Source: Pseudoalteromonas sp. MEBiC 03607
GTDB lineage: Bacteria; Pseudomonadota; Gammaproteobacteria; Enterobacterales; Alteromonadaceae
Assembly: GCF_004792295.1 (NCBI RefSeq)
Contig: NZ_SRRY01000001.1
Coordinates: forward strand, 3,603,501 to 3,667,500
Reading direction: 5' to 3'
Length of the DNA stretch: 64,000 nt
The position numbers and the translations under genes are program-made. The notes under the pieces are model-generated. The model had not been told where the DNA came from. It saw only the letters and a list, made by a program, of their open reading frames with translations, and did no database searches. Below, one piece after another: positions 48,945 through 57,667 of this stretch. Position 1 is the first letter of the stretch, and the number at the start of each line of letters is the position of its first letter.

Positions 48945-48971
48945 AAAAAACCCCGCAAAGGCGGGGTTTTT
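48945..48971 (-). terminator. Terminator of rplU-rpmA
   Basis: An 11-bp perfect stem with an ACCCCGC/GCGGGGT core and four-base loop, flanked by A- and T-runs. It lies just after the rpmA stop. Confidence 0.88.
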
Positions 48972-48986
48972 CAAATATCGAGATGA

Positions 48987-49244
48987 TTACTCAGCTACGA
49001 TATTTACGTATTTACGGTTTAAAGGACCTTTCTGTTCGAATTGAACTTTACCATCTGCTTTTGCGAAGATAGTGTGGTCTTTACCGATACCTACGTTTGC
49101 GCCAGCGTGGAAACGAGTACCACGTTGACGAACAATGATGCTACCCGCTAGAACTGATTCGCCACCAAAACGCTTAACACCTAGGCGTTTGCTTTCTGAA
49201 TCGCGACCGTTACGAGTACTACCAGCTGCTTTTTTATGTGCCAT
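48987..49244 (-). CDS. rpmA: Large ribosomal subunit protein bL27
   Basis: 85-residue basic ribosomal protein whose N-terminus reaches the peptidyl-transferase centre. [29 protein letters not shown] and the C-terminal [10 protein letters not shown] are typical. Not preceded by the cleavable N-terminal extension found in Firmicutes. It is 16 bases downstream of rplU in the same operon; AGAGGT lies upstream of the ATG. Confidence 0.98.
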   Translation of the reverse strand: MAHKKAAGSTRNGRDSESKRLGVKRFGGESVLAGSIIVRQRGTRFHAGANVGIGKDHTIFAKADGKVQFEQKGPLNRKYVNIVAE

Positions 49245-49260
49245 TTCTCAGTACCTCTAA

Positions 49261-49572
49261 TTAAGCGCTAATGCCAGTGATTTTAACTTCAGTGAACCAT
49301 TGACGATGGCCCATTTGCTTACGAGAATGCTTACGACGTCTAAATTTAACAATCTTCACTTTCTCACCGCGACCGTGTGAAACAACCTCAGCTGTTACTT
49401 TACCACCGTTTACGAACGGTACACCGATCTCGATTTTCTCACCATCAGCAACTAAAAGTACTGAATCAAATTCAACTGCTGCACCAGTTTCAACGTCTAA
49501 TTTTTCAAGACGAATTGTTTGACCTTCAGTCACACGGTGCTGTTTACCACCACTTTGGAAAACCGCGTACAT
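49261..49572 (-). CDS. rplU: Large ribosomal subunit protein bL21
   Basis: 103-residue ribosomal protein binding 23S rRNA. The start is ATG at 49572 ([14 protein letters not shown], the conserved N-terminus), with GGAGT seven bases upstream; the longer frame to 49608 is not supported. Conserved [15 protein letters not shown] and the basic [16 protein letters not shown] segment. First gene of rplU-rpmA. Confidence 0.98.
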   Translation of the reverse strand: MYAVFQSGGKQHRVTEGQTIRLEKLDVETGAAVEFDSVLLVADGEKIEIGVPFVNGGKVTAEVVSHGRGEKVKIVKFRRRKHSRKQMGHRQWFTEVKITGISA

Positions 49573-49634
49573 AATTAACTCCGTCTGTGCGCCCTCAAAT
49601 CGACGCAACTAAAATATTCTTCAATAGGGCGCGA

Positions 49635-49663
49635 AGTTTACGCTAATGCGCAAAAACTAGCAA
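49635..49663 (-). promoter_or_regulatory. Promoter of rplU-rpmA
   Basis: On the minus strand: -35 TTGCTA (49658-49663), 17-base spacer, -10 TAAACT (49635-49640). The rest of the 410-base rplU-ispB divergent region is AT-rich. Apart from a possible ispB -10 (TACAAT, 49940-49945) I see nothing recognisable in it. Confidence 0.65.
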
Positions 49664-49982
49664 GCCTCTTTTGCTATAAAATGAATAAAAAATAGCTGCA
49701 TTGAGAGCAATTCAATATTTTTCCTTATTCTATCCTAAAAACACCGTATGCCAAGCGGTTTTTACGATCTCATGACAATTAAATTAACACGTCAAAAGCG
49801 CCGTTAAATAAATGCAAGCATGTTTACTATTCAACCAAACAACTACAATTAACTGTTCAAATTTGATTTAAAATAAAAAACTTTACAGTGTTTTTTTACT
49901 GAATCAGCACAAAATATCGAGCAAGTGCTTTTTTTGTTGTACAATCAGCCTCGTATACCCATAAATATTGGCTCGGAGATCA

Positions 49983-50954
49983 ATGGATATAAAAGCTATC
50001 CAGACGTTAATCGATCATGAGATGAATGACGTCAATCAACTTATACATGCCCAAATGCGCTCAGATGTCGCATTGGTCAATCAACTCGGTTTATATATAG
50101 TAAACAGCGGTGGTAAGCGTGTTCGCCCTATGTTGGCCATTTTAGCAGCAAAAGCTTTAGGCTATGAAGGTAAAGACCACATTACACTGGCCACTATCAT
50201 CGAATTTATTCACACTGCAACTTTACTGCATGATGATGTTGTTGATGAGTCACATTTACGTCGTGGTACGCCTACAGCAAATGCTGAGTTTGGCAATGCC
50301 GCTAGCGTGCTAGTTGGTGATTTTATTTACACACGCTCATTTCAGTTGATGGTTGGTCTTGGTAAAATGCCAATCATGGAAATTTTAGCTGATGCAACGA
50401 ATGTCATTGCTGAAGGTGAAGTATTACAGCTAATGAACTGTAACGATCCTGACACCACAGAGCAAAGCTATATGCAGGTCATTTACAGCAAAACAGCTAA
50501 GTTATTTGAAGCAGCAACAGGCCTTGCAGCAATTATCACTGAACAAGATGATAAAACGCTTGAGGCATTAAACCTTTACGGCATGCATTTAGGAACAGCC
50601 TTTCAGCTTGTTGATGATGTGCTTGATTACAACGCCGATGCTGAGCAACTTGGTAAAAACATTGGTGATGATTTAGCCGAAGGTAAACCTACCTTACCGC
50701 TTATTTATGCCATGCAAAAAGGCACGCCAGAGCAAATCAAGCTCGTTCGTGAAGCAATTGAACTTGGCAATGGTATGGATCACCTAGACAGCATTCTTGA
50801 GGCGTTAGCTGATACCAAAGCACTTGAGTTTACAATGCAAAAGGCAGAGCAAGAGGCTGATAAAGCCATCGCCTGTATTGCATTTTTACCAGAAACGCCA
50901 TACAAGCAAGCATTAGAGAGCTTGGCACGCATCGCCGTTGCCCGCGATCATTAA
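49983..50954 (+). CDS. ispB: Octaprenyl diphosphate synthase
   Basis: Trans-prenyltransferase that elongates farnesyl diphosphate with IPP to make the ubiquinone side chain. The two Asp-rich motifs are present: LLHDDVVDES (Asp84, 85, 88) and LVDDVLDYNAD. ATG at 49983 has GGAG six bases upstream and gives 323 residues, the same as E. coli. A TTG at 49968 in frame is rejected. It is divergent from rplU as in E. coli and followed by a bidirectional terminator. Whether the chain is C40 is inferred from similarity. Confidence 0.95.
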   Translation: MDIKAIQTLIDHEMNDVNQLIHAQMRSDVALVNQLGLYIVNSGGKRVRPMLAILAAKALGYEGKDHITLATIIEFIHTATLLHDDVVDESHLRRGTPTANAEFGNAASVLVGDFIYTRSFQLMVGLGKMPIMEILADATNVIAEGEVLQLMNCNDPDTTEQSYMQVIYSKTAKLFEAATGLAAIITEQDDKTLEALNLYGMHLGTAFQLVDDVLDYNADAEQLGKNIGDDLAEGKPTLPLIYAMQKGTPEQIKLVREAIELGNGMDHLDSILEALADTKALEFTMQKAEQEADKAIACIAFLPETPYKQALESLARIAVARDH

Positions 50955-50975
50955 ACTCTATTTATTCGAGCCATT

Positions 50976-51003
50976 AAAAAAGCCTGCATATGCAGGCTTT
51001 TTT
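50976..51003. terminator. Bidirectional terminator between ispB and mdh
   Basis: AAAAAGCCTGCA and TGCAGGCTTTTT form a near-perfect palindrome, between the convergent ispB and mdh genes. Confidence 0.9.
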
Positions 51004-51041
51004 GTTTTAGGTGCTTTAATAGCACCTATCATCTATCGGAA

Positions 51042-51977
51042 TTAACCGTTGATGAAATCAACACCTTCTTGGATGTCTTTATTAAGCGTTTCAAGCATGT
51101 CGTTTTTAGCTTGCTCTTCGAAAGCGCTTAATTCACCGTAAGAAAGAATTTCTTCAACACCGTTCTTACCTAAACGTACTGGGTGTGCAAAGTATGCTGC
51201 GTCACCGTTTTCAACTGCAACGTATGCGTAATCAACTACTTCTTCACCTTGTAAGCCTTTAACTAAAGACATACAGAAACGTGCTGCTGCTGCACCCATT
51301 GAAAGAGTCGCTGAACCGCCACCCGCTTTAGCGTTAACAACTTCAGTACCTGCGTTTTGGATACGTGGAGTTAATGCTGCCACTTCTTCGTCAGTGAAAG
51401 TAACACCTTCAACTTGAGATAGAAGAGGAAGGATTGTAGTGCCTGAGTGGCCACCGATCACTGGAACTTTAACGTCAGTAGCGCTTAAACCTTTAAGTTC
51501 AGCAACAAATGCTTCTGAACGGATCACGTCAAGTGTTGTGATACCGAATACACGGCCAGCATCGTAAGTACCCGCTTTTTTGAATACTTCAGCAACGATT
51601 GGCACAGTGCCGTTTACTGGGTTAGTAATGATACCAACTAACGCTTTAGGACAGTTTTTAACGATGCCTTCAGCTAATGTTTTGATGATACCTGCGTTTA
51701 CGTTGAAAAGGTCCGCACGGTCCATACCCGGCTTACGCGGCATACCCGCTGGGATAAGAACGATATCACAACCAGCTAAAGCATCGTCTAGGTTATCAGC
51801 ACCGAAACCTTCAACTTTAACGTCTGTTGGGATGTGAGAAAGATCAACCGCTACACCAGGAACAACAGGGGCAACATCGTATAATGATAATTCAGAACCT
51901 GCAGGTAAACTTGTTTTTAATAATAAAGACAATGCTTGGCCGATACCGCCAGCTGCGCCTAAAACAGCAACTTTCAT
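51042..51977 (-). CDS. mdh: Malate dehydrogenase
   Basis: NAD-dependent oxidation of malate to oxaloacetate in the TCA cycle. The start at 51977 gives [17 protein letters not shown] with the GxxGxxG nucleotide-binding motif at residues 7-13 and GGAG upstream; the longer frame to 52085 is rejected. Substrate-binding MPRKPGMDR and the catalytic [10 protein letters not shown] (His near 177) are present. Length 311 against 312 in E. coli. It is divergent from argR, a conserved arrangement in gammaproteobacteria. Confidence 0.97.
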   Translation of the reverse strand: MKVAVLGAAGGIGQALSLLLKTSLPAGSELSLYDVAPVVPGVAVDLSHIPTDVKVEGFGADNLDDALAGCDIVLIPAGMPRKPGMDRADLFNVNAGIIKTLAEGIVKNCPKALVGIITNPVNGTVPIVAEVFKKAGTYDAGRVFGITTLDVIRSEAFVAELKGLSATDVKVPVIGGHSGTTILPLLSQVEGVTFTDEEVAALTPRIQNAGTEVVNAKAGGGSATLSMGAAAARFCMSLVKGLQGEEVVDYAYVAVENGDAAYFAHPVRLGKNGVEEILSYGELSAFEEQAKNDMLETLNKDIQEGVDFING

Positions 51978-52140
51978 TGGAATTCTCCGTAATTTGAGGT
52001 AGGAAATATTTGTGGCCCTAAAGATAATGAAATTAGCGACTAAAAACAAATTTATCCTGCTTATTTCGCGTATAATTTCGACCATAGTTGTAAACTATAC
52101 TGTAAACACACAGCATTTAGGGCGAGAAATGTAAACTAGT

Positions 52141-52180
52141 ACTGCATAAGTATGCAGAGTTGTGTAGAATTACTTCACGT
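52141..52180. promoter_or_regulatory. Candidate ArgR operator upstream of argR
   Basis: CTGCATAAGTATGCAG (52142-52157) is a palindrome with 7-bp arms resembling an ARG box (TGnATnnnnATnCA). A second, weaker site (TGTAGAATTACTTCA, from 52163) follows with about one helical turn of spacing. The pair lies 24-60 bases before argR, as expected for autoregulation. Confidence 0.5.
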
Positions 52181-52203
52181 TTTATGACTACAGATACGGC
52201 AAC

Positions 52204-52671
52204 ATGCAACCACAAGACAAACAAGAAGCACTAATCAAAGCGTTCAAAGCGCTATTAAAAGAAGAAAACTTCGGCTCACAAGGTGAGATTGTCGAAGCAT
52301 TAAAAGAGCAAGGCTTCGACAACATAAGCCAAAGTAAAGTCTCTCGCATGTTAAGCAAGTTTGGCGCGGTACGCACCCGTAATGCAAAACAAGAAATGGT
52401 GTATTGCTTACCCGCTGAAATGGGAGTACCAACAGCGAAAAGCCCGTTGCGTCAACTCGTTATCGATATTATGCATAACGAAATGATGATTATTATTCGT
52501 ACCAGCCCAGGTGCAGCACAACTTATCGCGCGCTTACTAGACTCATTAGGTAAAGCTGATGGGGTACTTGGTACAATTGCAGGTGACGACACAATTTTTA
52601 TCGCTCCTGCAAAGATTTCTGAAATAGATGTCACGCTTGATCGCGTGCGCACTTTATTCGATACAGTTTAA
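52204..52671 (+). CDS. argR: Arginine repressor
   Basis: Hexameric repressor of arginine genes, activated by L-arginine; also a Xer recombination cofactor in E. coli. The N-terminal winged helix ([20 protein letters not shown], then [16 protein letters not shown]) and the C-terminal oligomerisation/arginine-binding domain ([28 protein letters not shown] with the Asp pair) are clear. Length 155 against 156. The stop overlaps the convergent peroxidase stop by four bases. Confidence 0.97.
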   Translation: MQPQDKQEALIKAFKALLKEENFGSQGEIVEALKEQGFDNISQSKVSRMLSKFGAVRTRNAKQEMVYCLPAEMGVPTAKSPLRQLVIDIMHNEMMIIIRTSPGAAQLIARLLDSLGKADGVLGTIAGDDTIFIAPAKISEIDVTLDRVRTLFDTV

Positions 52672-53567
52672 AGCTGCTTCAAAAAGTTTACTGACGGGGC
52701 GAAAAACGCCGACCCCATATCGGCTTGAGTAAAATCAAGCCAATGGTCGTAGCAATCGCCCTGCCCCAAGCGACTCTTTAATACCTGCTCAAACGCATCA
52801 CCTTGCGCGGCACATGACACCATTAAAATACCCTGCTTATGAACATCACCAAACGGCATGCTCTGATTAAGTATCAACGGCTGGCCATTTTCATCTTTTA
52901 GTTCACTACGCACTGCATGACTAGTTTCGAGTGCAGGCATAATTAAGGTGTTATCAAGCCGAGTACGCCCCATAATTTGCTCTTGCTCTGATAACGACAA
53001 ATGTTGCCAAACACTTAAATCGTGCACAAAGCGCTGAACATGAATGTAGCTGCCTTGATCTTCAAAATGCCCCGGTCTGTCTATCAATGCGGTACTGCGT
53101 TTTTGTCTACCATGAGGGGTGTCACCCGCATAAATAAAGCCGTTAAAGTCGCGGCCATCTAAAAAACGAAAGTTACGCACTTGCTCCACAAGCTCTACAT
53201 CTGGCGTAAATAATTTAAGGATCTGTAGGGCAAAAAGATGGTTAACATCTTCACGGTCTGAACGAATTTGTACAAATAAATCAAATGGCTGTGCACTCAT
53301 AACATGTTCACTATGAGTCACATTAGGAAAGCTTTGTAATTGACTTGGAATAAACTCAGGCAAAATATGCGGCCAATATTGCGCACCAAGCGCAACCACG
53401 CACGACAGCATGGCTTCTGAGAACTGATCCGCAAACTCATCTTGAATGACGCTCACGCGTTTTAGCTTTTTACGTAATGACTCGTCATGGCCATCATAAA
53501 CATTAAAAAACAGGTGCAAACCATGTAAGTTTGCTTCAGCACAAATCCCAGATTGCGCTTGCGCCAT
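52668..53567 (-). CDS. Dyp-type peroxidase
   Basis: 299-residue heme peroxidase of the DyP family. The family motif GxxDG appears as [10 protein letters not shown] with the distal Asp, and the C-terminal part shows [11 protein letters not shown] and [10 protein letters not shown] typical of the fold. There is no signal peptide, so it is cytoplasmic or, as for some DyPs, cargo of an encapsulin; no encapsulin gene is nearby. It has an independent position between argR and the iron transporter; a connection to iron or heme supply is possible but not shown. Confidence 0.9.
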   Translation of the reverse strand: MAQAQSGICAEANLHGLHLFFNVYDGHDESLRKKLKRVSVIQDEFADQFSEAMLSCVVALGAQYWPHILPEFIPSQLQSFPNVTHSEHVMSAQPFDLFVQIRSDREDVNHLFALQILKLFTPDVELVEQVRNFRFLDGRDFNGFIYAGDTPHGRQKRSTALIDRPGHFEDQGSYIHVQRFVHDLSVWQHLSLSEQEQIMGRTRLDNTLIMPALETSHAVRSELKDENGQPLILNQSMPFGDVHKQGILMVSCAAQGDAFEQVLKSRLGQGDCYDHWLDFTQADMGSAFFAPSVNFLKQL

Positions 53568-53628
53568 AGTGAATCCTTAGCTTCTCGTTATTTGCACCTA
53601 GCCAAGAATTCAAGATTGTTAAGCAGTA

Positions 53629-54672
53629 CTAATCATGAAAAAAATTGACTGTGTGCGGCATTATTTTTATTTTTACAGGCTGCTCAACTGCAAACACGCG
53701 GTCTTGCTCTGCAGCGACTTCACACTCCTGCCCCGCTATATTCACACGATAAACATAACGTGTGCCTATAAAGCGTCTGTGCAAAATTGTCAGGCTATTT
53801 TCATCACTCTGATCAGCTTCACATAACTGAATATAATGAGGCCGTACATAAACTTGCCCTTGTTTGTGAGCACTGTTATTTACTGTGAGTGAATGTATTA
53901 CACCAAACGCCGTTTCGTATTCAGTTGGCGTTAAGACTTTCGCCGTTAAGTATATGCCTGTACCAAGAAACTCTGCAACCTCCTTTGAGTTAGGTTGGCT
54001 AAATAACTGTTCTGATGAGCCTTGTTGGGCTATTTTTCCACCATGCATTACAGCCAAGGTGTCAGCAAACGCAAACGCCTCTTCCTTCGAATGGGTAACA
54101 AACACTGCTGATACTTGCTGAGCTTTAATGATACGACGGATGTCGGCAATTAACTCAAAGCGAACCTGCGTATCGATATTAGAAAATGGCTCATCAAGTA
54201 ATAACAAGCTGGGTTTATAAGCAAGCGCACGAGCAATTGCAACACGCTGTTGTTGACCACCTGATAATTGATGCGGATAACGTTCTGCACAGCCAGTTAA
54301 CTTAACTAAGCTCAGCATTTCATCCACGCGATCACGCTTTTGCGACTTACTCATATTGGTTAAACCAAATGCAATATTGTCGCTCACCGATAAGTGAGGA
54401 AATAACGCGTAATCTTGAAACATCATGCCAATATTACGTTTTTCTGGTGCAACAAAATGCTTGTCGTCATTAACAACAAGCGAATCAATGCTCATAAAAC
54501 CTTGTGAGGGCTCTATAATTCCGGCAATCGCTTTTAACGTCGTTGTTTTACCGCAACCACTTGCCCCCAGCAGGCAAACGATTTCGTCTTGTTCAACATT
54601 CAAGTTAAGCGCATCCAATACCTTAGTGCCATTGTATTGATAAGCTAAATTTTTAATTATCAAATGACTCAT
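53629..54672 (-). CDS. fbpC: Ferric iron ABC transporter ATP-binding protein
   Basis: ATPase of a Fe(3+)-type ABC importer. Walker A is GASGCGKT (residues 36-43), the signature LSGGQQQRVAIARAL, Walker B LLLLDEPFSNID. A TOBE-like C-terminal domain follows residue 240 (GQVYVRPHYIQL). The ATG overlaps the fbpB stop by four bases. Substrate assignment comes from the neighbouring fbpA and fbpB and the upstream Fur-box-like site. Confidence 0.92.
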   Translation of the reverse strand: MSHLIIKNLAYQYNGTKVLDALNLNVEQDEIVCLLGASGCGKTTTLKAIAGIIEPSQGFMSIDSLVVNDDKHFVAPEKRNIGMMFQDYALFPHLSVSDNIAFGLTNMSKSQKRDRVDEMLSLVKLTGCAERYPHQLSGGQQQRVAIARALAYKPSLLLLDEPFSNIDTQVRFELIADIRRIIKAQQVSAVFVTHSKEEAFAFADTLAVMHGGKIAQQGSSEQLFSQPNSKEVAEFLGTGIYLTAKVLTPTEYETAFGVIHSLTVNNSAHKQGQVYVRPHYIQLCEADQSDENSLTILHRRFIGTRYVYRVNIAGQECEVAAEQDRVFAVEQPVKIKIMPHTVNFFHD

Positions 54673-56303
54673 GAATGATTTTGCTCCATCGAACGATTAA
54701 CGAAATACAAAGGAATAAGCCCGACTAACACAATAAACAGGGCCGAGATAGACGCTAACTCTAACTGCTCATCACTAACATATTGAAAAACATGAGTTGC
54801 AAGAGTTTCAAAATTAAACGGTCGTAATAACAAGGCCGCGGGTAGCTCTTTCATACATTCAATAAATACCAGAAGCCCAGCGGTTAAAATGCCGCGTTTA
54901 AGTAAAGGCAGATGTACTTTATACAAGGTTTGAAATGCACTTTTACCCATAGATTGACTTGCCATATCAAGAGAAGGGCTAATACGTAAAAAGCTGCTTT
55001 CAAGGGCGCCATGTGCAATCGCGTAAAAGCGCACAATATACGCAAAAATCATCGCAAATAATGTCCCACTCAGAAGTAAGCCCGGCGATAAACCTATTGG
55101 TTCAAGCCATTGATTAAGTGCATCATCAATTTGTGTTAGTGGTAACAATACCGCAATCGCCAGTACCGTACCCGGTAGCGCATAACCCGTACTTGCTAAA
55201 CGCCCCGGAATAAGTGGATACGCTTGTTTAGCAATACGCTGATAAAACAGTACCAACAAGCTAAGAAGGATTGTCACTAGGCTGACAACAATGGCGACTT
55301 TAAAGCTCTGCCAAGCATAATTAAAAAATGCCCCATTCCATGCTTCATCCGCATAAACAATAGCGTATTTAACAAGCACTCCAACTGGCAAGACAAAAGC
55401 AAGTACCAGCACAACTGTGCAGACTAAACTTGCAGCCCATGCTGTGCTACCTTTTAAGCGATATAAAGTTGCGCTGTTAATGCTCGACTGGCGTTCATAC
55501 ACAGCTTGATTACGACGACTAAAGCGCTCAACCATAATAGTGAGAAACAAAATAAGCAGCATAATGCCTGATATTTTTGCCGCAGCGGTTAATGAATAAT
55601 AGCCAAGCCAGGTATCGTAAACAGCGGTCGTTAGTGTGCTCACTGCAAAGTAATTAACAGTGGCAAAATCAGCCATAGCTTCCATACTGATTAACGTAAC
55701 TCCTGCCACAATTGCCCCTCGACCAAGCGGTAAACTTACCCGTAAAAAGCTTTGTAATGGCGATAACCCCATTAACTGACTAGCTTGCACTAATTTAAAA
55801 GATTGCTCTCTTAAGGCCGTTTTAAAAATAAGATAAAGATACGGATACAGCACTAATGCAATCATAATAATTGCACCCGGCAAAGTTCGAATATCAAAAA
55901 ACCAATAATCATCGGGTGACTGCCAATCAAACCAGTCCCTGAGCGCAATTTGTACAGGCCCAGCATAATCAAGTAAGTCCGTATAAACATAAGCAATGAG
56001 ATAAGTTGGCATTGCCAAAGGCAGCATCAGTGCCCATTCAAAGTGTTTTCGACCAGGAAATTCACAGTACGCAGTCAACCACGCAAGCGGCAGCGCAATA
56101 ACACAGCTCAATAACCCAACCCCAGCTATGAGTACAAGGGTATTACGCGTATAATCCCACAGCACAGTATCGAAAAGGTGCTGAAAGACATCCGAACCAC
56201 CTTGCAGAGATTCAAACAATAAAAAACCTAGTGGCGTAACAAGTAGCAAACCGATTAGCCAAGCCAATACTTGCCAACGCGACAACGAAAACTTCACATG
56301 CAT
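54669..56303 (-). CDS. fbpB: Ferric iron ABC transporter permease
   Basis: 544-residue inner-membrane permease made of two fused BPD-transporter halves, about twelve membrane segments in total. The EAA-type loops for contact with the ATPase are seen in QASQLMGLSPLQSFLRVSLP and near SQSMGKSAFQTLYKVHLP. The double length is characteristic of FbpB/AfuB/SfuB ferric permeases. It is translationally coupled to fbpC and separated from fbpA by 71 bases that contain two hairpins. Confidence 0.93.
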   Translation of the reverse strand: MHVKFSLSRWQVLAWLIGLLLVTPLGFLLFESLQGGSDVFQHLFDTVLWDYTRNTLVLIAGVGLLSCVIALPLAWLTAYCEFPGRKHFEWALMLPLAMPTYLIAYVYTDLLDYAGPVQIALRDWFDWQSPDDYWFFDIRTLPGAIIMIALVLYPYLYLIFKTALREQSFKLVQASQLMGLSPLQSFLRVSLPLGRGAIVAGVTLISMEAMADFATVNYFAVSTLTTAVYDTWLGYYSLTAAAKISGIMLLILFLTIMVERFSRRNQAVYERQSSINSATLYRLKGSTAWAASLVCTVVLVLAFVLPVGVLVKYAIVYADEAWNGAFFNYAWQSFKVAIVVSLVTILLSLLVLFYQRIAKQAYPLIPGRLASTGYALPGTVLAIAVLLPLTQIDDALNQWLEPIGLSPGLLLSGTLFAMIFAYIVRFYAIAHGALESSFLRISPSLDMASQSMGKSAFQTLYKVHLPLLKRGILTAGLLVFIECMKELPAALLLRPFNFETLATHVFQYVSDEQLELASISALFIVLVGLIPLYFVNRSMEQNHS

Positions 56304-56327
56304 AAGTGGATTAATACCAGATAAAAT

Positions 56328-56375
56328 AAAAGCTGTTAAAAAACAGCTTTTATAAAAGACGAGGAAAAACCTCGT
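56328..56375 (-). terminator. Two intercistronic hairpins between fbpA and fbpB
   Basis: On the minus strand, after the fbpA stop: ACGAGG/CCTCGT (56359-56375) with a T5 loop, then AAAAGCTGTT/AACAGCTTTT (56328-56351), a perfect 10-bp stem followed by ATTTTAT. They probably attenuate transcription or protect fbpA mRNA, so that the binding protein is made in excess over the permease. Confidence 0.65.
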
Positions 56376-57379
56376 TATAAGTCAAACTTTACTTCGTCAA
56401 TAAGCTTTAACGCAACAGGACGGTATTTACTTATTTCATCAAGAGCAAGACTATCTTCTTTAAACTCACCCCATGACGCAACCATCTCAGACAATGCAAC
56501 CCCTCGCTTTACTGGGTATTCCATATTGACCGAAGCATACATATTTTGCGCTTTATTGTCGGTCATATACTCAATCAGTTTCAAGGCATTTTCCGGATTT
56601 TTAGCGTATCGCGTCATAACAACACCCGAAACATTAATATGTGAGCCACGATTGGTTTGGTTTGGAAAGTTAATATTAACCGCTTCAGCCCATGACTTTT
56701 GCTGCTCATCTTGCATCATTTTACCAAAATAGTAGCTGTTGCCTAATGCCAGATCACATAATCCTTCTTTCACAGCTTTGACTTGCGCTCTGTCGTTACC
56801 TTGTGGCTTACGTGCTAAATTGGCTTTAACGCCCTCTAACCATTGTTTAGTTTTTGCTTCGCCATGATGCGCAACCATAGAAGCAACTAAACCTAAATTG
56901 TATGGATGCTTACCTGAGCGAGTACAGATTTTGCCTTTATATTTGGGATCAGCCAAGTCTTCATAACTTAAATCAGCGAGTGCGCCAACACGCTCTTTTG
57001 AAGAGTAAACATTACGAACTCGTTTCGTTAAAGCGATCCATTGGCCATCAGCATCACGAAATGTGCTAGGAACATTTGCATCTATAACATCGCTTTTTAT
57101 TGATTGAGTTAAGCCAAGATCTTCTAATTGAATAAGTGCGCTAAAGTTTGAAGTAAGCACCAAATCAGCTTTGCTGTGCTTACCTTCACGTTTCACACGT
57201 TCAATTAAGCCTTTTTTCGCAAACACCACATTGGTTTTAATACCAGTTTGCTTGGTGAAGTCATCTAAAATTGGCTGAATTAAGAATGGTTGACGAAACG
57301 AATAAATATTAACCACATCGGCAGAAAGTGCTGACGTACTCATTAAAGTAGTCAAAATCAGTAAGGCTGTTTTTTTCAT
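56375..57379 (-). CDS. fbpA: Periplasmic ferric iron-binding protein
   Basis: 334 residues from the ATG at 57379 (AGGTG six bases upstream; a GTG three codons earlier is less likely). Signal peptide ending SALSA, then VVNIYSFRQPF, the usual opening of mature FbpA/FutA proteins. The conserved iron-binding tyrosine pair appears in LGNSYYFGKM. It delivers Fe(3+) to the FbpBC permease. A Fur-box-like site is 15 bases upstream of the start. Confidence 0.93.
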   Translation of the reverse strand: MKKTALLILTTLMSTSALSADVVNIYSFRQPFLIQPILDDFTKQTGIKTNVVFAKKGLIERVKREGKHSKADLVLTSNFSALIQLEDLGLTQSIKSDVIDANVPSTFRDADGQWIALTKRVRNVYSSKERVGALADLSYEDLADPKYKGKICTRSGKHPYNLGLVASMVAHHGEAKTKQWLEGVKANLARKPQGNDRAQVKAVKEGLCDLALGNSYYFGKMMQDEQQKSWAEAVNINFPNQTNRGSHINVSGVVMTRYAKNPENALKLIEYMTDNKAQNMYASVNMEYPVKRGVALSEMVASWGEFKEDSLALDEISKYRPVALKLIDEVKFDL

Positions 57380-57393
57380 TGTTGGCACCTAAA

Positions 57394-57408
57394 TAATAAC
57401 AATTATCA
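57394..57408 (-). promoter_or_regulatory. Fur-box-like operator of fbpABC
   Basis: On the minus strand the 15-mer TGATAATTGTTATTA matches the 7-1-7 Fur consensus TGATAATnATTATCA at 12 of 14 defined positions. It lies just upstream of fbpA, as expected for iron repression. Confidence 0.65.
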
Positions 57409-57470
57409 AAATATTTTACCTATACTCTGCTAAAAGTGCACCCGTTTATATTCCCCCTATAAGTTTACGT

Positions 57471-57520
57471 ACTGCCATTTGAGAACTTACTTGTAAGATA
57501 TATCTCACCTAAATGGCAGT
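57471..57520 (+). promoter_or_regulatory. Nested palindromes with a UvrY/GacA-type box upstream of the CsrB-like RNA
   Basis: ACTGCCATTT (57471-57480) and AAATGGCAGT (57511-57520) are perfect 10-bp inverted repeats. Inside them is TGTAAGATATATCTCACC (57492-57509), an imperfect palindrome close to the GacA/UvrY consensus TGTAAG-N6-CTTACA. It lies about 160-175 bases before the predicted start of the RNA, a distance seen for such activator sites. Regulation by a BarA/UvrY system is inferred. Confidence 0.6.
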
Positions 57521-57655
57521 TATTGAGTAAAAAAACTCGAAAAACGGTCCCTAAAAAAGCTTAAAACATTGATAAATAGTGATTTATTATTAATTACAAT
57601 AATGTAACCGTTATTTTAATTGCGATTTTGACCTATTCGATGCTCACTAATTCCC

Positions 57656-57661
57656 TATACT
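57656..57661 (+). promoter_or_regulatory. Candidate -10 of the CsrB-like RNA
   Basis: TATACT, seven bases before the predicted start. No good -35 stands at 16-18 bases (CTATTC at 17), which fits an activator-dependent promoter. The flanking 57521-57655 is AT-rich without other recognisable signals. Confidence 0.5.
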
Positions 57662-57667
57662 TAAATA

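Noticed and set aside
49573..49608. N-terminal extension of rplU
   Set aside because: The conserved bL21 N-terminus [11 protein letters not shown] starts at 49572 with its own ribosome site.
51978..52085. N-terminal extension of mdh
   Set aside because: The extension has no similarity to malate dehydrogenases and a good ribosome site precedes the ATG at 51977.
57471..57520. Inverted repeat considered as a terminator
   Set aside because: No T-run follows on either strand, and no gene ends next to it; a regulatory site is more likely.
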